From the NCBI GenBank assembly GCA_022539475.1, contig VCMS01000339.1:1-57853 (forward strand): DNA of 57,853 nucleotides. Direction: 5' to 3'. The notes beneath the pieces are model-generated. The model saw only the letters and a program-made list of their open reading frames with translations. It was not told the origin of the DNA and made no database searches. Shown piece by piece: positions 55,292 through 57,853 of the stretch. The translations under genes were made by a program, and so were the position numbers. The first letter of the stretch is position 1, and each line of letters begins with the position of its first letter. The stretch is from Gracilaria domingensis. Its lineage: Eukaryota > Rhodophyta > Florideophyceae > Gracilariales > Gracilariaceae.

Positions 55292-57684
55292 ACATTAAGG
55301 GCTCCATCTTCTACATGTTCACCTTGTGGTGCCTTTTCTTGTGATCCTGTGTTAATTCCGAAATCGTTCATGTCCATTTCCTTGAACTCCATATCCCCTT
55401 CCTCGCATTCACCAACGAAGCAATCGCTAATAGACCCCAATCTTCGGCTCACACTGTCAATAAAAAATTGTTCTTTCACAGTGAGGTAAAGTCTTCCGTT
55501 CGACGGCATTCGATATCCAAATGTAGCCTCTCTCATGTCATTACCAAGAACCTTAGTCCAATCTTCCGTTGTCGTTCCAAAATTATGAAACTCGCTGGAA
55601 TTGGTCCTCAAGACATGTTGCCTAACATCCCCCAGAACATTCTTTAAACACACAGGTAGCAGTTCGGCAAACTTCTTTGTAAACAGTTTCTGTCTCTGGC
55701 CACCCCTTGACACATCCGTACTTAGAAGGCTCACAACCGTCAACACCCAAGCGTCCAAACGTGCGAGCAACAGTATTGTGCCATCTAAAAAGGTGCCCGT
55801 ATCCTTGTCTTCCACATCATACCCAATAAACTCCTTCAGCACTTGTACCCCGACACGGTTTCGGAAGAACAAGTCTTGATCTTCCGTCGGCATATCCTCG
55901 ACATTGTCCGCATTGGAGTACTTTAGACGAACAAATGGGGCTTTTCTCCACCATGAAGTGTTCGGTACACCATTTTCGTCAAAACGCAGTATGTTCTCCT
56001 GCGCTTCCTTCAACTGCATTGTGAGTTCGTCAGCATTCTCTTCTACCAGCTTTGTTCTTCTCCAAATCAGATCGTACCCCAGGAGCAGAAATAGTTTATC
56101 CCTCGTATTTCTCTTACGAACGCCCACGACGTCACTCATGGTCTGCCGCATTCTCTGCCTAAGGCACATATCTGCACAAAGTTCCAGTATACACCTGTCG
56201 GTAAGAGATGCTTTTCTAATACCTTCCCAGCTCAACTCCTTCAACTCGCTTTCAACCATTTTCTTCAGCAAAGCATCTGGTCCCCCCTCTACCGACGGTG
56301 TGAACATGCCAAAACTGCCCAAGAGCTCCACGGGGTTTTTAGGAACCATGTATGAACCACCTTCCTCCGGCTCAATAAGCCCTTCCCCACTCTCAGTTGC
56401 GTCTTCCACCTTCTCGGCACGGTTACCCCAATTTCGGGTGAGCGACTCACCTTCGAGCCATAGCTCACTTGTTTCTCTCCTTGCCCACGTCAGCATGTTG
56501 TGATACACTGCTCGAGCAACCCCTCGAAACTCGTCGCACACCTCAATTTTATGCTTCTTTCGACCTGTCTGCCCAGGTTCACCAGCACGTGTACTCCTAT
56601 CTCCCTCCTGTTTCAGTGCCCCTCTTAGCCCTTCAATGACTAGATCCTTCTCTTCAAGCCTCTTTTTCAAAGCCGTACTCTGCTCTTGGGCGACCTTCAC
56701 TAGAATTCCCCGAACCATCAAGTCCTCTTGTAGCGTCTTAACCTTTTCTTTCAAGCAATTCAGTTCATTTAAAAGATCAGGTCTGTTCATAGAGCTTGAA
56801 TTCACACCAGTTTGGATATCTTCCGTTATTTCCCTAGCTTCTTCGGCGACAGGCCCCGGTAATGCCGCAGGATTCGGTGTTATTTCGTTATCGGAACTAT
56901 CCTCATGTGCCATAGCCTTAGCCACGAGAGGCTGCAGGCGTTCTGTGTCCACCCTTGGCACGGCTCCGAGCTCCAACTCCCGTGTATGTCCTCCTCCATG
57001 GCATGGTATATCAGATGAATTGGGCCTCGTACGAGCTGCAACGGCCCCCGTTCTGGAAAGAGGGGAAGGTCGAAAAGTAACTCGTCTATCAGTTGTCTCT
57101 CGATTTCTTATTGTGTTTCTCCCTTGTCCGGACCCATTGCGAGGCATGATACGATTCATAGCGGCCCCAGTTCTAGAAGAGAGGGATGGACGTGACGATC
57201 TTAATATACTAGGACTCTCACGACTTCTCGTCATTGTCCCTTGTTGTCCAGATCCACTGGGCGGCGTAACCCGCGCCCCAGTAGCTCCGGTCTTCGATAT
57301 CGGCCGGGGACATGAAGGTTTTGGTGTCATACGAACCTCTTCGGTTCCAGTTGTCATGCCCTCCTGTCCTGACCCGCTGGGCCGAGTTACCTCATCTTCT
57401 TGAGGAGCAGAGACAGATGCACGATTTGCATTATCGGCAGTTGACGGCACGACATCGTTCGCTGATCCACGAATTCTTGACGCAATCCCGGAAGACGCTC
57501 CGCTGCGAGATGGGCGAGAGAGTCCTGTAGAAGGACGCCCACTGACTCTCTCCTTCGTCGAGGACGACTTCCGTTTAGGAAGTGCGGTGCTTGTAGCCTG
57601 ATTCGTATCATCCGATGCTCTTCTCTTCTTCTGTCCACTCTTGTTCCGCTGCGTACTATTTCGCTTTCTCGGCGTTATACCCAT
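55288..57684 (-). CDS. Coiled-coil protein with three 40-aa repeats, 798 aa (complete copy)
   Basis: ATG at 57684. The N terminus is strongly basic (PRKRN, KKRRAS), likely nuclear. Three tandem 40-residue repeats span Val99-Arg138, Val139-Arg178 and Ile179-Arg218. Each starts with a GSGQ block and ends SRTGA or KTGA. A coiled coil covers about 303-360 (LKEKVKTLQEDL, LKKRLEEKDLVIEGL). A helical C-terminal domain and acidic tail follow. No enzymatic motif seen. Linkage to the transposase in both arms suggests a second element protein, perhaps DNA-binding or scaffolding. That is an inference. Confidence 0.7.
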   Translation of the reverse strand: MGITPRKRNSTQRNKSGQKKRRASDDTNQATSTALPKRKSSSTKERVSGRPSTGLSRPSRSGASSGIASRIRGSANDVVPSTADNANRASVSAPQEDEVTRPSGSGQEGMTTGTEEVRMTPKPSCPRPISKTGATGARVTPPSGSGQQGTMTRSRESPSILRSSRPSLSSRTGAAMNRIMPRNGSGQGRNTIRNRETTDRRVTFRPSPLSRTGAVAARTRPNSSDIPCHGGGHTRELELGAVPRVDTERLQPLVAKAMAHEDSSDNEITPNPAALPGPVAEEAREITEDIQTGVNSSSMNRPDLLNELNCLKEKVKTLQEDLMVRGILVKVAQEQSTALKKRLEEKDLVIEGLRGALKQEGDRSTRAGEPGQTGRKKHKIEVCDEFRGVARAVYHNMLTWARRETSELWLEGESLTRNWGNRAEKVEDATESGEGLIEPEEGGSYMVPKNPVELLGSFGMFTPSVEGGPDALLKKMVESELKELSWEGIRKASLTDRCILELCADMCLRQRMRQTMSDVVGVRKRNTRDKLFLLLGYDLIWRRTKLVEENADELTMQLKEAQENILRFDENGVPNTSWWRKAPFVRLKYSNADNVEDMPTEDQDLFFRNRVGVQVLKEFIGYDVEDKDTGTFLDGTILLLARLDAWVLTVVSLLSTDVSRGGQRQKLFTKKFAELLPVCLKNVLGDVRQHVLRTNSSEFHNFGTTTEDWTKVLGNDMREATFGYRMPSNGRLYLTVKEQFFIDSVSRRLGSISDCFVGECEEGDMEFKEMDMNDFGINTGSQEKAPQGEHVEDGALNV

Positions 57685-57721
57685 GCTGTGGAGATAAACA
57701 GGGTAATGAAACGAAATTGTT

Positions 57722-57749
57722 GGGGAGGGGGGAGGGGGTGGGGGGGGGG
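57722..57749 (+). promoter_or_regulatory. G-run array upstream of the 798-aa ORF
   Basis: Four runs of 4, 6, 5 and 10 G separated by single A, A and T, about 40 bp upstream of the ATG on the opposite strand. This can form a G-quadruplex and could act in the promoter or 5' leader (as C-runs in the transcript strand). Confidence 0.5.
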
Positions 57750-57853
57750 TGCATGGTTCAGATATTCCGGGAGACTCCGCAGTTCCTGCTTTTTAGGAAT
57801 TTGAGGTGCCCAATGGGTCGCAAATACTCGCGCGTTACAGATGAGAGCTCCAG

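Larger units (their letters stand above)
49962..57853. mobile_element. Right arm of giant inverted repeat, extends beyond window
   Basis: This is the inverted copy of the left arm, up to 56559. The last 1.3 kb (56560-57853) has no partner only because the left copy is cut by the window start. It adds the N-terminal half and upstream region of the 798-aa ORF. The inner boundary is TCGTCTG at 49962. Immediately outside it the right flank reads ACTAC and the left flank (reverse complement) TCAAT, so the two copies sit against unrelated sequence. No terminal inverted repeat or target duplication can be tested because the other terminus is out of view. Confidence 0.9.

Noticed and set aside
1..57853. 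tRNA, rRNA or bacterial operon features
   Set aside because: No cloverleaf, rRNA-like or Shine-Dalgarno-organised gene sets were seen on reading both strands.

Overview
This is a 57.9 kb piece of a nuclear eukaryotic genome. Evidence is eukaryote-only protein families (Prp8, PAN2, Mediator-like, APC5-like, NB-ARC/WD40), a clean GT-AG intron in one gene, and no operon structure. Genes have few introns. Plastid-compatible enzymes occur (PPDK, class II photolyase). My best guess is an intron-poor alga, perhaps red, but the sequence does not prove it.

Layout. The two ends are near-identical inverted copies of one large mobile element. The left arm is 1-6598 and the right arm 49962-57853. They pair as x + y = 56560, and both run out of the window at their outer ends. 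I counted roughly a dozen to fifteen differences over the 6.6 kb compared. Each arm carries a 1091-aa transposase-like protein (Plavaka/KDZ type) convergent with a 798-aa coiled-coil protein that has 40-aa repeats; only the C-terminal half of the latter is visible on the left. An inner 2 kb tail holds a 35-bp hairpin, a decayed 75-bp tandem repeat, three strong palindromes and three GGTCGTCCAG repeats.

Between the arms lie 43 kb of mostly broken genes and gene fragments, many recognisable. In order they are: a membrane-protein 5' end cut by the left arm; the WD40 half of an NLR-like protein; a tyrosine recombinase (Crypton-like); APC5-like; an NB-ARC half; a HEAT-like ORF; GH13 amylase-like; PPDK part 1; methionine aminopeptidase; an unidentified gene; a DEAD-box helicase joined to PAN2; PPDK part 2; class II CPD photolyase; an intact ORF with a possible cysteine-protease fold; a multicopper oxidase fragment; a RanBP2-finger gene with an 87-bp intron; a SEN1-like helicase; Prp8 joined to catalase joined to aldo-keto reductase, then a Mediator-21-like fragment; ornithine decarboxylase; and a phosphotransferase fragment.

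The fragments carry frameshifts, in-frame stops and lost catalytic residues, while the flanking element ORFs are open. The arms are therefore younger, or kept alike by conversion, than the graveyard between them. Fragments fused end to end suggest serial capture or rearrangement. A composite or Pack-type origin is my inference, and heterochromatic decay or misassembly must also be considered.
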